Assembly: GCF_016908855.1 (NCBI RefSeq)
Contig: NZ_JAFBER010000005.1
Coordinates: 62,001 to 126,000, forward strand
Direction: 5' to 3'
Length of the DNA: 64,000 nt
Origin: Scopulibacillus daqui
Lineage (GTDB): Bacteria; Bacillota; Bacilli; Bacillales; Sporolactobacillaceae
Shown here: positions 26,644 through 41,252 of the stretch, piece after piece
How the letters are laid out: each line of letters opens with the position of its first letter
Position numbering within the stretch: position 1 is the stretch's first letter
Made by a program: the position numbers and the translations under genes
Notes under the pieces: generated by a model
What the model saw: the letters and a program-made list of their open reading frames with translations, nothing else
What the model was told of the DNA's origin: nothing
The model's database searches: none

Positions 26644-27915
26644 TTAAGATGCTTGTCTTAATTCTTTCAGATATTGTTCGCCTTTGGCATGATCATATTG
26701 ATTTTCCAATTTAGACATAACAACCGCTGCCAATGAGTTGCCTACGACATTAACTACAGTTCTAGCCATATCAAGGATACGGTCAATACCTGCAATAAAT
26801 GCCAGCCCTTCAATCGGAATGCCGACAGAACCGAGCGTTGCAAGAAGCACAACAAATGAAACGCCTGGAACACCAGCAATGCCTTTTGATGTGACCATTA
26901 AGACAAGAACTAACGAAATTTGTGTACCAATGGACAGATCAATGCCGTACATTTGAGCAATAAATACGGCCGCAATAGCCTGATAAAGGGTCGAACCATC
27001 CAAGTTAAATGAGTAGCCCGTCGGAATGACGAAAGAAGAAATGGCTTTAGGGCAGCCGAATTTCTCCATCTTTTCCATAAGCTTCGGCAGAACAGTTTCC
27101 GAACTGGATGTTGAATAAGCCAAAATAAGCTCGTCCTTTAGAATCCGCAAGAAATTAAAAATGTTCACACCGGCAAATTTCGCAACTAAACCGAGTACAA
27201 CTATAATAAAGAAGATCATAGAGCCGTAGACTAAGATAACCAGCTTGCTTAACGGAATAAGGGATTGAAGGCCAAATTTAGAAACGGTTACACCAATTAA
27301 AGCAAACACTCCAAACGGTGCAAATCTCATCACTAAATTTGTAACAGTGAACATGGCCTCGGCAGTACCTTGGAAAAAGTTAAGCACAGTTTTGCCCTTG
27401 TCTCCAATATAAGCCACACCTATTCCAAAAAGAACAGAGAAGAAAATAATCGGCAGCATATCGCCTTTCGCCATTGAATCAATCAGATTGCTTGGGACGA
27501 TATTTACAAAAGTATCAATAAAACTATGATGTTCAACTTCTTTTGCTGTTTGTACATAAGATGAAATATCCGTTTTTTGAAGCGATTTCATATCAACGCC
27601 TGTACCGGGATGAAAGATATTCGCTGCAAGTAATCCGATAATAATAGCAAAGGTTGTAATGATTTCAAAATAGAGAATCGTTTTTCCGCCTAGCCTTCCC
27701 AACTTCTTAATATCTCCAACACCGGCTACGCCGACAATAATGCTTGAGACAACAATAGGGATAACAATCATTTGAATTAAGCGGAGAAATATATCGCCAA
27801 TCGGCTGTAAATAGGTTGCTACTGCAGGATTATTATAGAAAACAGCACCAACAATAACCCCCAATACCAAACCTGCAAATATTTGCCATGCCAGTCCAAA
27901 CTTTCTTCTTTTCAT
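26644..27915 (-). CDS. gltT: Glutamate/aspartate or dicarboxylate : cation symporter (GltT/DctA family)
   Basis: 423 residues, eight transmembrane helices plus two re-entrant loops. The serine-rich HP1 loop AYSTSSSETVLP (about 270-281), the cation-site motif NLDGSTLY (about 302-309, NMDGT in the family) and GVPGVSFVVLLATL (HP2) are all in place, as is DRILDMARTVVNVVGN with the substrate Asp/Arg. It takes up glutamate/aspartate or C4-dicarboxylates with Na+ or H+. The GltT name is the nearest guess. A 9-bp inverted repeat lies in its leader. Confidence 0.88.
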   Translation of the reverse strand: MKRRKFGLAWQIFAGLVLGVIVGAVFYNNPAVATYLQPIGDIFLRLIQMIVIPIVVSSIIVGVAGVGDIKKLGRLGGKTILYFEIITTFAIIIGLLAANIFHPGTGVDMKSLQKTDISSYVQTAKEVEHHSFIDTFVNIVPSNLIDSMAKGDMLPIIFFSVLFGIGVAYIGDKGKTVLNFFQGTAEAMFTVTNLVMRFAPFGVFALIGVTVSKFGLQSLIPLSKLVILVYGSMIFFIIVVLGLVAKFAGVNIFNFLRILKDELILAYSTSSSETVLPKLMEKMEKFGCPKAISSFVIPTGYSFNLDGSTLYQAIAAVFIAQMYGIDLSIGTQISLVLVLMVTSKGIAGVPGVSFVVLLATLGSVGIPIEGLAFIAGIDRILDMARTVVNVVGNSLAAVVMSKLENQYDHAKGEQYLKELRQAS

Positions 27916-28207
27916 TTAAACACCTCTTTTATAATGGAATAATATTATAAATATTTAATTTTCTATATTTTCAATAAATTTACGTGGAATTAGCGTACGG
28001 TAAATTTAATAAGAGGTTTTGGATATAATGAAAAGCATTATCCAAAGTATATAGCATCAATGATTTAGGAAGGCTTCCAAAGATGAATAATGACATTTAT
28101 ACTTTTAACCTATCTTTCTTATTTTAAATTATATCAAAATGAAATGCAAAGTTCAACAGATATTTCTACAAAATTTGCACCTGTTACCAGCAAAAATTGG
28201 CATTATT
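27916..28207. other. Intergenic stretch upstream of gltT
   Basis: AT-rich; carries the inverted repeat at 27975-28008. No gene. Confidence 0.4.
27975..28008. promoter_or_regulatory. Inverted repeat in the gltT leader, possible operator
   Basis: TAAATTTAC (27975-27983) is the exact reverse complement of GTAAATTTA (28000-28008), about 60-90 bases before the gene. The regulator is unknown. Confidence 0.4.
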
Positions 28208-28232
28208 AAAGCTATGGAGAACCCATAGCTTT
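28208..28232 (-). terminator. Hairpin after proA
   Basis: AAAGCTATGG pairs with CCATAGCTTT; the U-tract on the minus strand is short. Confidence 0.6.
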
Positions 28233-28256
28233 CAAGATAATTATCTTTTACATTCC

Positions 28257-29504
28257 CTATTTTTTGATTTGCCCATTGCCGTGCACGGTATATTTTGTTG
28301 AGGTTAGAGCTCGAAGCCCCATCGGCCCTCTGGCATGCAATTTTTGCGTGCTGATGCCAATTTCCGCGCCGAAGCCAAATTCGAAACCGTCTGTAAACCG
28401 CGTTGAAGCATTATGATAGAGCGCGGCTGAATCTACCAATTGGAAAAACGCCTTCGTATTTTCATATGATTCAGTTATGATAGCTTCTGAGTGTTTCGTG
28501 CTGTAAGTGTTAATATGATCAATCGCTTCTTGTACATTTGCGACGATTTTAATAGCTATGATTTTATCCAGATACTCGGTTTCCCAATCTTCTTCCGTAC
28601 AAGCGATGAGATCCGCAACGATTTCCCTTGCCTTGTCATCGCCGCGAAGCTCAACGTGATGGTCTCGCAATCTATTAACAAGCTCTCCCAGATGCCTTTT
28701 TGCCCAATGTTCATGAACAATGACTTTTTCAGCCGCATTACAAACGGAAGGGCGCTGTGTCTTAGCGTTAACTGTTATATCAATGGCCATTTGCGGATTG
28801 GCTGAATCATCAATAAACACATGGCAGTTGCCTGCACCCGTTTCCAGCACAGGCACCGAAGCATTTTGCACAACGGTTTGAATAAGGTTCTTCCCGCCGC
28901 GCGGAATCAAAACATCCAGGCAGTCATTTAATTTAAACATTTGTGACGCGGTATTCCGGCTGACATCCTCTAATAACTGAACGGCATCTTTGGGAATTGC
29001 TGTTTGTTCAAGTGCGCGGCGGATAACTGATACAAGCGCACGATTAGAATTCAGTGCCGACGAACTGCCGCGCAGAAGAACAGCATTGCCCGTTTTTAAA
29101 CATAGGCTCGAAGCATCTGCCGTGACATTGGGTCTTGCCTCATAAATCATCCCGACAACGCCTAACGGAACCCTGACCTTTTCAATTTTCAGGCCGTTCG
29201 GACGCTCCCATGATTCGAGCACTTCACCGATTGGATCCATTAATTGCGTCAATTCTTCAAGAGCGAGAGCCATTTCGCGAATTCTTTGTTCGTTTAGCAT
29301 CAGGCGGTCAATTAAGGTGGCGTTTACACCATTTTCTTTTGCCTGTTCCAAATCCTTTTTATTTTCTTGTAAAATGTAAGGCATTTCCTTAATCAATTGA
29401 CCAGCGATTATGTTTAACGCGTCATCTTTTTGTTTTGTAGTTTTTGCAATTAATTGTCCGGCTGCGATCTTAGCTTTTTTAGCTTTTAACATTAATTCAC
29501 TCAT
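28257..29504 (-). CDS. proA: Gamma-glutamyl phosphate reductase
   Basis: 415 residues. Aldehyde-dehydrogenase-like fold with the catalytic cysteine in [11 protein letters not shown] (about 255), [14 protein letters not shown], and the C-terminal [20 protein letters not shown] block. It reduces gamma-glutamyl phosphate to glutamate semialdehyde in proline synthesis. The start ATG overlaps the stop of proB (ATGA), so the two are translationally coupled. Confidence 0.96.
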   Translation of the reverse strand: MSELMLKAKKAKIAAGQLIAKTTKQKDDALNIIAGQLIKEMPYILQENKKDLEQAKENGVNATLIDRLMLNEQRIREMALALEELTQLMDPIGEVLESWERPNGLKIEKVRVPLGVVGMIYEARPNVTADASSLCLKTGNAVLLRGSSSALNSNRALVSVIRRALEQTAIPKDAVQLLEDVSRNTASQMFKLNDCLDVLIPRGGKNLIQTVVQNASVPVLETGAGNCHVFIDDSANPQMAIDITVNAKTQRPSVCNAAEKVIVHEHWAKRHLGELVNRLRDHHVELRGDDKAREIVADLIACTEEDWETEYLDKIIAIKIVANVQEAIDHINTYSTKHSEAIITESYENTKAFFQLVDSAALYHNASTRFTDGFEFGFGAEIGISTQKLHARGPMGLRALTSTKYTVHGNGQIKK

Positions 29505-30625
29505 ATCATTTTCTCCTTTACAGTAAATACAAACTGATCGTGATGTATCACTTCAGGATGTTTCGCCCGTGTTATTTTCATCGCCGTCTGGCTTGCGGCC
29601 CCTTTGATAATTTCTAATTCTTCCGATGTATAATTCACTTGTCCCTTGCCGATGACTTCATTCTTATGGTTGACGACCTCAACAACATCCCCGGCTTTAA
29701 ATGTACCGCTAATTTGTTTGACTCCTGCCGGAAGCAGGCTTTTCCCTTTGAAAACAATGGCCGTTTGTGCACCATCATCAATCTTTATTTGTCCTGAGAT
29801 TTTCGAGTGAAAGGCAATCCATTGTTTCGGTTTTTTTAATTGAATTTTTGGGGAATTCCCTATATAAGTGCCGTCTCCTTCTCCCTTTAAAATCTTGGTC
29901 AATTTGTCCGGCCCCGAACCTGTGCCAATAAATACATTGACACCGAGGGATAGAGCTGTTTGTGCGGCAATTAATTTCGACTTCATTCCGCCCGTTCCAA
30001 CTTTTGACCCTGATGAGCTTTTGGCTTGTTTTAAAAGTTCTTCAGTTATTTCAGGGAGATAATCGTACCGTTTCGCATCTGGATTCATATGAGGGTTTGC
30101 TGTATACAAACCGTTTATATCTGTCAGCATGATGAGAATGTCCGCATGAACAAGGCCGCTGACAAGGGCTGACAACATATCATTATCGCCGAAGGTCAGC
30201 TCATCAACCGCAACAGAATCATTTTCATTGATAATCGGCAAAACAGACCGTTTAAGCAGCTCATGAAGAGTAGCATAGGCATTGCTGTAGCTTTCCTTAT
30301 GAATAAAATCTTGCCTCGTTAATAGCAACTGAGCACTGACCAAACCATGCCTTTTAAAAGCATCTGTATAGGATTGGATCAGAAGTCCTTGACCTACCGC
30401 AGCCGCCGCCTGTTTGCCTGATATTGTGACGGGTCGTGCCGGATATCCAAGATCAAAGAATCCTGCCGAGACAGCGCCGGAAGAAATTAAAATCACTTCA
30501 TGTCCTTCTTTTTTTAATTGTGCAATCGCTTCAACATGTTCTATTAATTTCTTTTTATTAAGCCCGCCGTTGGCATGCGTTAACGAACTGCTGCCAATTT
30601 TAACAACGATTCGTTTTTTCGCCAT
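29501..30625 (-). CDS. proB: Glutamate 5-kinase
   Basis: 374 residues from ATG 30625 (AAAGGTGTG upstream); an in-frame GTG nine bases earlier sits inside that site. Amino-acid kinase domain: [11 protein letters not shown] at the start, [44 protein letters not shown]-terminal PUA domain from about 275 ([12 protein letters not shown]...). It phosphorylates glutamate, the feedback-controlled first step of proline synthesis. The gene is preceded by a T-box leader with a proline codon. Confidence 0.96.
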   Translation of the reverse strand: MAKKRIVVKIGSSSLTHANGGLNKKKLIEHVEAIAQLKKEGHEVILISSGAVSAGFFDLGYPARPVTISGKQAAAAVGQGLLIQSYTDAFKRHGLVSAQLLLTRQDFIHKESYSNAYATLHELLKRSVLPIINENDSVAVDELTFGDNDMLSALVSGLVHADILIMLTDINGLYTANPHMNPDAKRYDYLPEITEELLKQAKSSSGSKVGTGGMKSKLIAAQTALSLGVNVFIGTGSGPDKLTKILKGEGDGTYIGNSPKIQLKKPKQWIAFHSKISGQIKIDDGAQTAIVFKGKSLLPAGVKQISGTFKAGDVVEVVNHKNEVIGKGQVNYTSEELEIIKGAASQTAMKITRAKHPEVIHHDQFVFTVKEKMI

Positions 30626-30656
30626 ATTGTACACACCTTTCTATTAAGTATGATAA

Positions 30657-30921
30657 AAAACGAAAAAACCCTTCCCATCCTTACAATGACTTGCAAAGGA
30701 CGGAAAGAGTCTGTATTCCGCGGTACCACCTTATTTGACATCATTATGACGCCCGCTTATTTTCCTATAACGCAGGGTCCGGTCGGGTTATTCGCCCAAC
30801 AGCTCAAGGGATAGGTTCAATTGTTTGGCAGCGATGGAATCTTCCAGCCGATGAATCCCACTCTCTAACGCGCCAATGTCTATTTACTGGTCCCCGTCTA
30901 TGCTTATCAGTGTTAAATTTA
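30657..30921 (-). promoter_or_regulatory. T-box riboswitch, proline-specific, controlling proBA
   Basis: The T-box AAGGTGGTACCGCGG lies at 30733-30719. Upstream, the stem I specifier region TTGAACCTATCCC carries CCT (30815-30813), a proline codon. An AGAGAGTGGGATTC AG-bulge region is visible near 30860. The competing terminator is formed by CTTTCCGTCCTT and AAGGATGGGAAGG, followed by TTTTTTCG. Uncharged tRNA-Pro should allow proBA transcription. The 5' boundary is inferred from the promoter. Confidence 0.9.
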
Positions 30922-30927
30922 TGATAT

Positions 30928-30956
30928 ATTATGCTTAAAGCCAATGGTGAAGTCAA
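30928..30956 (-). promoter_or_regulatory. Promoter of the proBA T-box transcript
   Basis: TTGACT (30956-30951), 17 bases, CATAAT (30933-30928), at the right distance from the T-box leader. Confidence 0.7.
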
Positions 30957-31221
30957 GCCGTTTTTAAATAAAATTATCGATATTTTTTGACTTTTAAATT
31001 TCTTAGCAGAGAACCCCTAAATTATTGTAAAGCGGGAACACCGGCTGCAGATAGCGGAAACTGGAAGAAGATTCCACCCCAATGAATCTGGGCAGGAAAA
31101 TGAGACACGCATAGAAAATATTATACTTCCTTCAAGCAAATTGATTCTGCATCATGCTTATTTATATCATTCATTCCGAAATGATTAATCTTATTAACTC
31201 CAAACCTGTTTCCCATTAAAC
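30957..31221. other. Intergenic stretch upstream of the proBA leader
   Basis: No gene or terminator that I can support. Confidence 0.4.
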
Positions 31222-32288
31222 TTAGGAACCTTTTCCTAGAGGCCTGTATAATTCAATCACACTTTGTGAGGTTGTTGGTACAGGTTTTTTCATTTTATCT
31301 ACAGCCTTTGCATCAGCTAATATTTTCTTGTTTCGGTTATTGAAAGCTACAATAAACTGCCTCTGTTCCATTTTGTATACATGATTTAAAATCGATTTGT
31401 CTAACTTGATTTCATGAGACTCTTCTTTATTAATTTTTACGTGTTTTGCTAACTCTTCTGTATTTCCATACTCATCAACAAGAACAATATCAACGCTGGT
31501 ATGATAAGGAAGAGGGCGAATTCTTAGGCTTTCAACTTTTCCCTTAGAAAAAAGCTCTCCATTTTTTTCAATAAATTTCACCGGATGTGATGCTTGTTTA
31601 TACCAATCTAGAACCGGCAGTAAGGAATGTTTCTCAGGATTAAAGTTCTTTGGCAATTGAAAAGCCTGCTGATCAATCATTTTCTTTGATACAGTCGGAT
31701 GTTTGCTTTTAGATACAAAAAAACGAACAAGACCCAAAGCTGCCCCATTATATTGATCTGTTTTGTCAGTTTGATTTATAGGAAATATCGTTAGTTCTTC
31801 ACCTTCAGATGGTTTCCAATTAATTTTGATTGGAACTTCAATATGCTCATCAGGCGAAGCTTCTAAAATTGCGGCAGGAGCCCAGTGACTATGGCCTGTT
31901 TTTATTTTGGCTGTTTTATTGCCTTGTAAAAAGACGAATGTGAATGTTTGTTTTTTATTGGTTTTGTTTTCTATATACATTTTCCCTGTGATGACTTGCG
32001 CATGTTTAGAGTTGTCTATGTATTGAAATGATGTATCCTGCATTTTAACAGATCTGATCCATTTTTTATCAGGGTTAAATCCCATCGAAAGATTATAATT
32101 AACTGAATCGTCAAGAATCTCTTCAGTTTGATCAAGTGCTGAATGTTTTTTAAACTGTATTACTCAGAAGGCTTAACTCTATACACCTCCCTTTTTGTAA
32201 ATTTTTGTACAAACCGTTCATTATCGAACGCACTGGCAGCTAGAAGAATGCAAATAAGACTTAATAAAGAAAATCTTGTTTTGTTCAT
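31222..32288 (-). pseudogene. Frameshifted gene for a secreted protein of unknown family
   Basis: From ATG 32288 (AAAGGAG upstream) the first 42 codons encode a signal peptide (MNKTRFSLLSLICILLAASA) and stop at 32160. One frame over, the reading continues without a gap as QFKKHSALDQTEEILDDSV into the long open frame that ends at 31222. The two parts together would give about 340 residues. The main body has beta-rich segments (ITGKMYIENKTNKKQTFTF, EVPIKINWKPSEGEELTIF) like an extracellular accessory protein. A single indel near 32155-32163 breaks it. I do not recognise the family. Confidence 0.6.
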
Positions 32289-32618
32289 TATCAATCTCCT
32301 TTAAATTTAAGACCATCATTATTTAACATTCAATAACCAGACGTTCTGATTATTTTCCCCATATATTTACTCTAATGGAAGATAGAGATAGATTTAATAT
32401 CTATGGGCTTGCGATGTTTTCCAATCCTACGGCAGTACTTAATTTCTATTCGAAATATACTTAATGATTCTGCATCCCTAGGTTGTTGACTGAGTTTATA
32501 ATAATATGAATCTAATAACATTTCATATACGATACATTTTTCCTAGGACAATATCAATAGTTTTTGTATAATTTTTTAAATTGCTTTTGGTTATTTATAT
32601 CTGTCAACATTTATAACT
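32289..32618. other. Intergenic stretch between eno and the secreted-protein pseudogene
   Basis: AT-rich. Besides the shared motif I see no gene. Confidence 0.4.
32421..32463 (-). promoter_or_regulatory. Shared palindromic motif, second copy
   Basis: On the minus strand ATTTC-GAATA-GAAAT, TAAG, five bases, CCGTAGGATTGG, the same layout as 11016-11052. It lies about 135 bases before the start of the frameshifted secreted-protein gene. Confidence 0.4.
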
Positions 32619-32655
32619 AAAAAAAGAGATGCTCCGGCCGTGAGCATCTCTTTTA
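32619..32655 (-). terminator. Terminator of the glycolytic operon after eno
   Basis: AGAGATGCTC pairs with GAGCATCTCT; seven T follow on the minus strand. Confidence 0.9.
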
Positions 32656-32662
32656 AATGGAT

Positions 32663-36543
<3,881 letters not shown>

Positions 36544-37728
36544 TTATTTATCGCTTAAAGCAGCCACGCCTGGCAATGTCTTACCTTCCATGAGTTCAAG
36601 CGAAGCGCCGCCGCCTGTTGAAATATGATCCATTTGCTCAGCCAAATTGAATTTTTCAACAGCTGCCGCGGAATCACCGCCGCCAATAATTGAATAGACG
36701 CCTTCAGCATTTGCCAGAGCCTTTGCAATACCTTTCGTTCCTTTTGCGAAAGCATCTTTTTCAAAGACGCCCATCGGACCGTTCCAAACAACAAGCTTGG
36801 ATGAACGGATGACATCGGCATATTTTTCAACTGTTTTCGGGCCGATATCAAGTGCTTCCCAATCTGAAGGAATGCTGTCAATTGGAGCAACCTTTATATT
36901 CGCGTCTTCTGAGAAGTCATCAGCAATAACGACGTCTGCCGGTGTATAAAATTTAACACCTTTTTGCTCAGCTTTTTCCATGAATGATTTTGCTAAATCA
37001 ATTTTTTCTTCATCAAGAAGCGATTTGCCTACTTCATAGCCCATTGCTTTAACAAAGGTATAAGCTAGACCGCCGCCGATAATAAGGTTGTCAACTTTGT
37101 CCAATAGGTTATCGATAACGCCAATCTTATCCTTTACTTTCGCTCCGCCAATAATGGCAGTGAAAGGACGTTCTGGGTCTTCCATTGCTTTGCCGAGAAC
37201 TTCAAGTTCCTTTTCTAACAGGAAGCCGGCAACAGCGGGAATATAGTGAGCGACCCCTTCTGTTGAAGCATGTGCTCTGTGAGCAGCTCCAAAAGCATCA
37301 TTGACATAAATATCAGCAAGATCAGCAAATGCTTTAGCCAATTCAGGGTCATTTTTCTTTTCACCTGGATGGAATCTTACATTTTCAATGAGCATGATGT
37401 CACCAGGGTTCAGGCCAGAAGCAGCCTTATGTACTTCATCGCCTATCACTTCATCTGTTTTCACAACTTCAGAATCAAGCAAATCACTTAAACGCTTTGC
37501 AACCGGATCGAGCCGAAGCTCTTCTTTTACTTGACCGTTCGGACGTCCAAGGTGCGAAGCCAAAATAACTTTAGCGCCTTGCTCTGACAAATATTGAATG
37601 GTAGGCAATGCCGCACGAATTCTTGTATCATCCGTAATTTCACCATTTTCAAGCGGCACATTAAAATCAACGCGGCAAAAAACTGTTTTGCCCTTTAAAT
37701 CAACATCACGAATCGTTTTTTTGTTCAT
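36544..37728 (-). CDS. pgk: Phosphoglycerate kinase
   Basis: 394 residues. Conserved [30 protein letters not shown], the hinge [13 protein letters not shown], and nucleotide-site GGGDSAAAV and [13 protein letters not shown]. It makes ATP from 1,3-bisphosphoglycerate. It starts 170 bases after gap, across a hairpin (37846-37874) that may lower read-through. Confidence 0.97.
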   Translation of the reverse strand: MNKKTIRDVDLKGKTVFCRVDFNVPLENGEITDDTRIRAALPTIQYLSEQGAKVILASHLGRPNGQVKEELRLDPVAKRLSDLLDSEVVKTDEVIGDEVHKAASGLNPGDIMLIENVRFHPGEKKNDPELAKAFADLADIYVNDAFGAAHRAHASTEGVAHYIPAVAGFLLEKELEVLGKAMEDPERPFTAIIGGAKVKDKIGVIDNLLDKVDNLIIGGGLAYTFVKAMGYEVGKSLLDEEKIDLAKSFMEKAEQKGVKFYTPADVVIADDFSEDANIKVAPIDSIPSDWEALDIGPKTVEKYADVIRSSKLVVWNGPMGVFEKDAFAKGTKGIAKALANAEGVYSIIGGGDSAAAVEKFNLAEQMDHISTGGGASLELMEGKTLPGVAALSDK

Positions 37729-37845
37729 CAGTTACCCCTCCTTCGGCATAAACATGAAAGGAACATTGAATGCTTCCATTTATTAATCTACTGTAAAGTC
37801 GTTCAATAATAAAGAGAAACTTGCAAAGATAAAGTATAAATGTCG

Positions 37846-37874
37846 TAAAGAGGAGAAAAAATTTCTCCTCTTTA
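37846..37874 (-). terminator. Hairpin between gap and pgk
   Basis: AAAGAGGAGAAA pairs with TTTCTCCTCTTT with a 3-base loop; partial terminator or mRNA-stability hairpin. The flanking U-tract is weak. Confidence 0.6.
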
Positions 37875-37897
37875 TCATTTAAGTGACTATCCGATTA

Positions 37898-38917
<1,020 letters not shown>

Positions 38918-38923
38918 TTATGT

Positions 38924-39961
38924 TTAATTGATTAATTTATTGTGATTAAGTATTTCCTCTGCTGCACCTTCATCGGTGACTAAAATAGATTGAGGGCCTT
39001 CTTTAAAATAGGCTTCAATCGCTTTCGCCTTTGACCGTCCGCCAGCTACGGCAATGGGCGTTTTGTTGTCATATAAGTTTTCCAAACGTATCCCGATGGT
39101 TTTTACTTTATGAACAATTTTCCCATTTTGGTCAAAGTAATACCCAAAGGCTTCTGCGACCGCATTTTCTTCGTCGATTTTTTTCAGAAGTTCTTCACTC
39201 GATCTGCGGCGCTTAGCCATGGTTTTGGCATCACCAATGCCATGAATAATTATAGCAGCCGATTGAATGAGCGATAAAACCTCGCGTATGCTTGGCTCCT
39301 CAATTAATGACGAATACGATTCCTCACTTAATTGATCAGGGACATGAAGCATACGATAGCTTCCCTCAACTTTTTCTGCCATTTTTGCACAAATGGTATT
39401 GGATTGATTTTCAACTTGTTCTCCTAATCCGCCTCTTGCTGAGACAAATAAGAGATTGGCCTGCAAATGTTTCAATGGGTGCATCATTTCTGCAACGGCT
39501 GCCACAGTCGTACCGCCGGTTACAGCAATAATGCTGTCATTCTTAATCCTTTCTTCCATTTCGGAAACGCAGGCGCGCCCCATTTCATTTTTGACCCAAG
39601 GTTGAACATCGCTGTCTCCAGGGACGATCACAACACGAGAGATGCCTAGAACCTTCTCTAATTGTTTTTCCAAATGATTCAATCCTGATACATCTTTCAT
39701 GATTTCTTCGAGTGCTTCAAGCAAACGCTCCCCGTTTTCAGTCAGCGACATACCATTTGTTGACATTTTGATTAAGCCCTGGTTGCTAAGAAAGGTCACC
39801 TCGCCTCGTAAAACGCGTTCGGTCAGCCCCAAATTACTAGCCAGCGTTCTTCTGCCTATGGGCTGAAGAAAATGAACCGATTGGAGGATGCGATAACGTT
39901 CAGACATAACGTCTAAAACATCTGGCACTAATTTTTTTTGCAAATCAAGTAAACGTTTCAA
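38924..39961 (-). CDS. cggR: Central glycolytic genes regulator CggR
   Basis: 345 residues. TTG at 39961 is taken as the start: GGAGG lies six to seven bases upstream and the start MKRLLDLQKKLVPDVLDVM fits CggR; the frame extends to 40024 in the operator. Helix-turn-helix in PIGRRTLASNLGLTERVLRGEVTFL (about 30-55). SorC-type effector domain with VTGGTTVAAVAEMM, GGLGEQVENQSNTICA and VTDEGAAEEIL. It represses the operon; fructose-1,6-bisphosphate relieves this. Confidence 0.95.
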   Translation of the reverse strand: MKRLLDLQKKLVPDVLDVMSERYRILQSVHFLQPIGRRTLASNLGLTERVLRGEVTFLSNQGLIKMSTNGMSLTENGERLLEALEEIMKDVSGLNHLEKQLEKVLGISRVVIVPGDSDVQPWVKNEMGRACVSEMEERIKNDSIIAVTGGTTVAAVAEMMHPLKHLQANLLFVSARGGLGEQVENQSNTICAKMAEKVEGSYRMLHVPDQLSEESYSSLIEEPSIREVLSLIQSAAIIIHGIGDAKTMAKRRRSSEELLKKIDEENAVAEAFGYYFDQNGKIVHKVKTIGIRLENLYDNKTPIAVAGGRSKAKAIEAYFKEGPQSILVTDEGAAEEILNHNKLIN

Positions 39962-39987
39962 ATCGATCCTCCTTTTACAAAGCGTTG

Positions 39988-40023
39988 GACTCAAAAAGTC
40001 CCAGTCAGTCATATTATGTCCCA
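39988..40023 (-). promoter_or_regulatory. CggR operator
   Basis: On the minus strand two half sites TGGGAC-N6-TGAC and TGGGAC-N6-AGTC, separated by TGAC, close to the B. subtilis consensus CGGGAC-N6-TGTC-N4 repeated twice. Confidence 0.8.
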
Positions 40024-40037
40024 ACCGTTACAAACTT

Positions 40038-40067
40038 ATAATAGCAAAAGTGAACGGCCTTTTTCAA
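40038..40067 (-). promoter_or_regulatory. Promoter of the cggR-gap operon
   Basis: TTGAAA (40067-40062), 18 bases, TATTAT (40043-40038), followed by the CggR operator about 15 bases downstream, a roadblock position. Confidence 0.65.
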
Positions 40068-40240
40068 GTCTAACAACTCTCGAAAATAAAATATGGGCTT
40101 ATTTTAACTTCTTAATAAGAAAAATATAGTTCTTCAGATGCTAAGATCGGGGGATTAATGCTTAAAATGACAAGCATTAATCAAAAAGCAGTTATGGGGG
40201 AAACATTTAAATTAAGATGAATTTGCAAGCGAGGTGCACA

Positions 40241-40978
40241 ATGCAAAAATATTTTCAATTTCACTATAAAGGGGCTTCTTTTCATCTCTTTTCTAAAGAA
40301 CATATTCTGGCTTTAGCTATTATTGGGCTGCTTGGCGTCTGTCTGTTTGTTTTTCGGCGTTTCCTGCAGCAGCCTCATTGGGAAAAGTTCGTCCGCTATT
40401 TACTAGCTTTTTTGCTTATTGTTTCGGAGATCAGTCTTCAATCGTGGTACATTTATTTTCATGAGTGGTCGCCCCGCTATTCGCTGCCTTTAGAATTGAG
40501 TGATCTTACGGTGCTTTTGTCCATTGTTATGCTGCTGACGAGAAGCGCCGGCCTGTTTAAATATATTTATTTTGCCGGTCTCGGAAGCTCGCTTCAAGCC
40601 ATATTGACGCCTGATCTCAGCGTCTATTCTTTTCCTCATTTTCGATATATCGAATTCTTTGTATCCCATGGCGGCGTCTTCCTGGCCTGTCTTTTTATGA
40701 TTGCTGTCGAAAAGTTCAAGCCGACGTTCCGTTCGCTTTGGGAAACTGTATTAGCATTAAATATTTACGGCGCTTGTATTTTTATTGTCAATCGATTAGT
40801 TAACGCCAATTACTTATACATTATGAAAAAGCCGAACCTCCCGACCGTTTTAGATGTCCTCGGCCCTTGGCCGTGGTACCTTATACCGATGGAAGCCATT
40901 ATCATTATTGCTTTCCTTATACTATATGCTCCTTTCTATATTTACGAGAAAATCAGAGAGCGCTCAGCTTTTTCTTGA
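40241..40978 (+). CDS. TIGR02206-type (YwaF-like) integral membrane protein
   Basis: 245 residues from ATG 40241 behind GCGAGGTGC; an upstream in-frame ATG (40217) lacks a site. Six to seven hydrophobic helices, with FSKEHILALAIIGLLG, LPLELSDLTVLLSIVMLL and YLIPMEAIIIIAFLILY. This pattern is the TMEM164/YwaF-like family. No established function. Single gene, divergent from the glycolytic operon. Confidence 0.75.
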   Translation: MQKYFQFHYKGASFHLFSKEHILALAIIGLLGVCLFVFRRFLQQPHWEKFVRYLLAFLLIVSEISLQSWYIYFHEWSPRYSLPLELSDLTVLLSIVMLLTRSAGLFKYIYFAGLGSSLQAILTPDLSVYSFPHFRYIEFFVSHGGVFLACLFMIAVEKFKPTFRSLWETVLALNIYGACIFIVNRLVNANYLYIMKKPNLPTVLDVLGPWPWYLIPMEAIIIIAFLILYAPFYIYEKIRERSAFS

Positions 40979-40997
40979 AAGATAAAAGGACTAAAAC

Positions 40998-41249
40998 TTA
41001 ATGACAACAAAATGACTGGAAATGCGCCTCAAGTTCGCTAAACATAAATTTTCCCCAGAGCACTGCCCGGCCGTCAATGGAGACGACCGGGATCATCAAT
41101 TGATACGCCTTTAATAAATTGTCATCTTGATAGATATCTGCCTCTTGATAGCTTTGATGGTATTTTTCGCAAAGGATATGCAGCATCTCTTTGGCTTCTT
41201 CGCATAATGGACAATTTTTCTTTGTGTATAAGACAATTTCCCGCTTCAT
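40998..41249 (-). CDS. Glutaredoxin-like thiol protein
   Basis: 83 residues, thioredoxin fold with redox CPLC near residue 14 (TKKNCPLCEEAKEML), cis-proline in MIPVVSIDG, and a Cys-Cys-His end. Small redox protein that could reduce disulfides or serve an adjacent pathway. Starts just after rpoN on the same strand and is likely co-transcribed. Confidence 0.8.
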   Translation of the reverse strand: MKREIVLYTKKNCPLCEEAKEMLHILCEKYHQSYQEADIYQDDNLLKAYQLMIPVVSIDGRAVLWGKFMFSELEAHFQSFCCH

Positions 41250-41252
41250 CGC

